This document shows, one piece after another, positions 5,800-6,339 of a DNA stretch of 6,339 nt (position 1 is the stretch's first letter; every line of letters begins with the position of its first letter). The stretch spans positions 1-6,339 of the forward strand of contig JAEWFH010000118.1 in assembly GCA_023388955.1 (NCBI GenBank), read 5' to 3'. The notes under the pieces were generated by a model, which was not told the DNA's origin, ran no database searches, and saw only the letters and a list, made by a program, of their open reading frames with translations. The position numbers were made by a program, and so were the translations under genes. This DNA is from Pseudomonadota bacterium (GTDB lineage: Bacteria; Pseudomonadota; Gammaproteobacteria; Xanthomonadales; Xanthomonadaceae).

Positions 5800-6102
5800 A
5801 TGGCGTTGACCAAGGCGGAGATGGCGGAGCGTCTGTTCGACGAGGTCGGCCTCAACAAGCGCGAGGCGAAGGAATTCGTGGACGCGTTCTTCGACTCCCT
5901 GCGTGGTGCACTGGAGGAGGGGCGGCAGGTCAAGCTGTCGGGCTTCGGCAACTTCGACCTGCGGCGCAAGAACCAGCGCCCGGGCCGCAACCCCAAGACC
6001 GGCGAGGAGATCCCGATTTCCGCCCGCACCGTGGTCACTTTCCGTCCGGGGCAGAAGCTCAAGGAGCGCGTCGAGGCATACAGTGGAGTCGAACATGCTT
6101 GA
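5800..6102 (+). CDS. ihfA: Integration host factor alpha subunit
   Basis: IhfA pairs with IhfB (encoded elsewhere) to form the nucleoid protein that bends DNA sharply at specific sites, acting in transcription, recombination and replication. The product is 100 residues, the normal length (E. coli 99), starting MALTKAEMAERLFDEVGLNK. The helical dimerisation part spans about residues 1-45, followed by the beta-arm DNA-binding region (GFGNFDLRRKNQRPGRNPKTGEE region, 48-70). Pro65 in RNPKTG is the residue that intercalates between base pairs, and it sits at the same number as in E. coli, so DNA bending should be preserved. IhfA rather than HU or IhfB is indicated by the RRKNQRPGRNPKTGEEIPI signature and by the position after pheT. 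The ATG follows AAGG (5789-5792) at 7 nt. In E. coli himA has extra promoters inside pheT; I found no convincing one here. Its stop overlaps the next gene's start. Confidence 0.97.
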   Translation: MALTKAEMAERLFDEVGLNKREAKEFVDAFFDSLRGALEEGRQVKLSGFGNFDLRRKNQRPGRNPKTGEEIPISARTVVTFRPGQKLKERVEAYSGVEHA

Positions 6103-6339
6103 CCCGGGCAGCAACCGCGAGCTTCCGCCGATCCCGGCCAAGCGCTACTTCACCATCGGCGAGGTCAGCGAGCTGTGCGACGTCAAGCCGCACGTGCTGC
6201 GGTACTGGGAAACCGAGTTCCCCATGCTCAGCCCGGTCAAGCGCCGCGGCAACCGCCGCTACTACCAGCGCCACGAGGTGCTGATGGTGCGCCAGATCCG
6301 CGGGCTGCTGTACGAGCAGGGCTACACCATCGGCGGCGC
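6095..6339 (+). CDS. MerR-family transcriptional regulator (3' end outside window)
   Basis: A gene starts at ATG 6095, inside the last codons of ihfA (8-nt overlap), and is still open at the window end, giving 81 complete codons. GGAG (6085-6088) lies 6 nt upstream of the ATG. The product begins MLDPGSNRELPPIPAKRYF, followed by the MerR winged helix-turn-helix: TIGEVSELCDVKPHVLRYWE (20-39) is the HTH, and RRGNRRYYQRHEV (50-62) is the wing leading into the next helices. It closely resembles the short (about 118-residue) regulator found directly after ihfA in Pseudomonas (PA2737 in P. aeruginosa, from memory). Those proteins have only a short C-terminal coiled coil and no known effector domain. 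The target and signal are unknown. The overlap implies co-translation with IhfA. Which metal or ligand it senses, if any, cannot be judged, because the C-terminal part is missing. Confidence 0.93.
   Translation, partial: MLDPGSNRELPPIPAKRYFTIGEVSELCDVKPHVLRYWETEFPMLSPVKRRGNRRYYQRHEVLMVRQIRGLLYEQGYTIGG

Noticed and set aside
3862..6141. Very long open frame on the reverse strand opposite pheT and ihfA
   Set aside because: It mirrors clear PheT and IhfA coding sequence. In DNA with nearly all third positions G or C, stop codons are rare in antisense frames. The translation is low-complexity (Arg, Ala, Gln, His-rich) with no recognisable domain.
1..6339. Mobile elements, CRISPR repeats, tRNA/rRNA genes, toxin-antitoxin or defence genes
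   Set aside because: No direct-repeat array, terminal inverted repeats, transposase or integrase sequence, cloverleaf or defence-type protein was seen. Every sizeable stretch is accounted for by the conserved operon or its short leaders.

Overview
The window is a stretch of a very GC-rich gammaproteobacterial chromosome carrying the conserved translation-factor operon thrS-infC-rpmI-rplT-pheS-pheT-ihfA-merR. All eight genes lie on the + strand. The first (thrS) is cut at its 5' end and the last (merR-type regulator) at its 3' end by the window edges. Protein sequences, including an IF3 that reads (M)STPDKRNRRN at its N terminus and an IhfA with a gammaproteobacterial-type C-terminal half, and the strongly G/C-ending codons suggest the Xanthomonadaceae/Lysobacteraceae (Lysobacter-, Luteimonas- or Pseudoxanthomonas-like). 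That placement is inference from remembered family sequences, not a search.

Layout. 1-861: C-terminal 286 codons of threonyl-tRNA synthetase. 862-924: short leader with a compact hairpin and the infC Shine-Dalgarno. 925-1449: infC (IF3), starting at a rare ATC codon. 1450-1658: the longest intergenic gap (209 nt), with a textbook intrinsic terminator and a further strong hairpin; the likely seat of ribosomal-protein operon control. 1659-1856 and 1870-2229: rpmI (L35) and rplT (L20), 13 nt apart. 2230-2349: 120-nt pheS leader with a GC-rich imperfect hairpin and a 13-bp GNRA-capped hairpin. 2350-3360 and 3379-5769: pheS and pheT, the two subunits of phenylalanyl-tRNA synthetase. 5800-6102: ihfA. 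6095-6339: MerR-family regulator overlapping ihfA by 8 nt.

Functionally the cluster joins tRNA charging (ThrRS, PheRS), initiation (IF3), large-subunit assembly (L35, L20) and a nucleoid protein (IHF-alpha) in one growth-linked unit. The visible regulation sits in the non-coding gaps: non-canonical initiation of infC (allowing IF3 to restrain its own synthesis), a terminator before rpmI, and a hairpin before pheS.

I find no mobile element, CRISPR array, tRNA/rRNA gene, phage gene or defence system, and no evidence of an undescribed multi-gene system. The coding content is ordinary housekeeping; the items worth a second look are the ATC start and the leader RNA structures.
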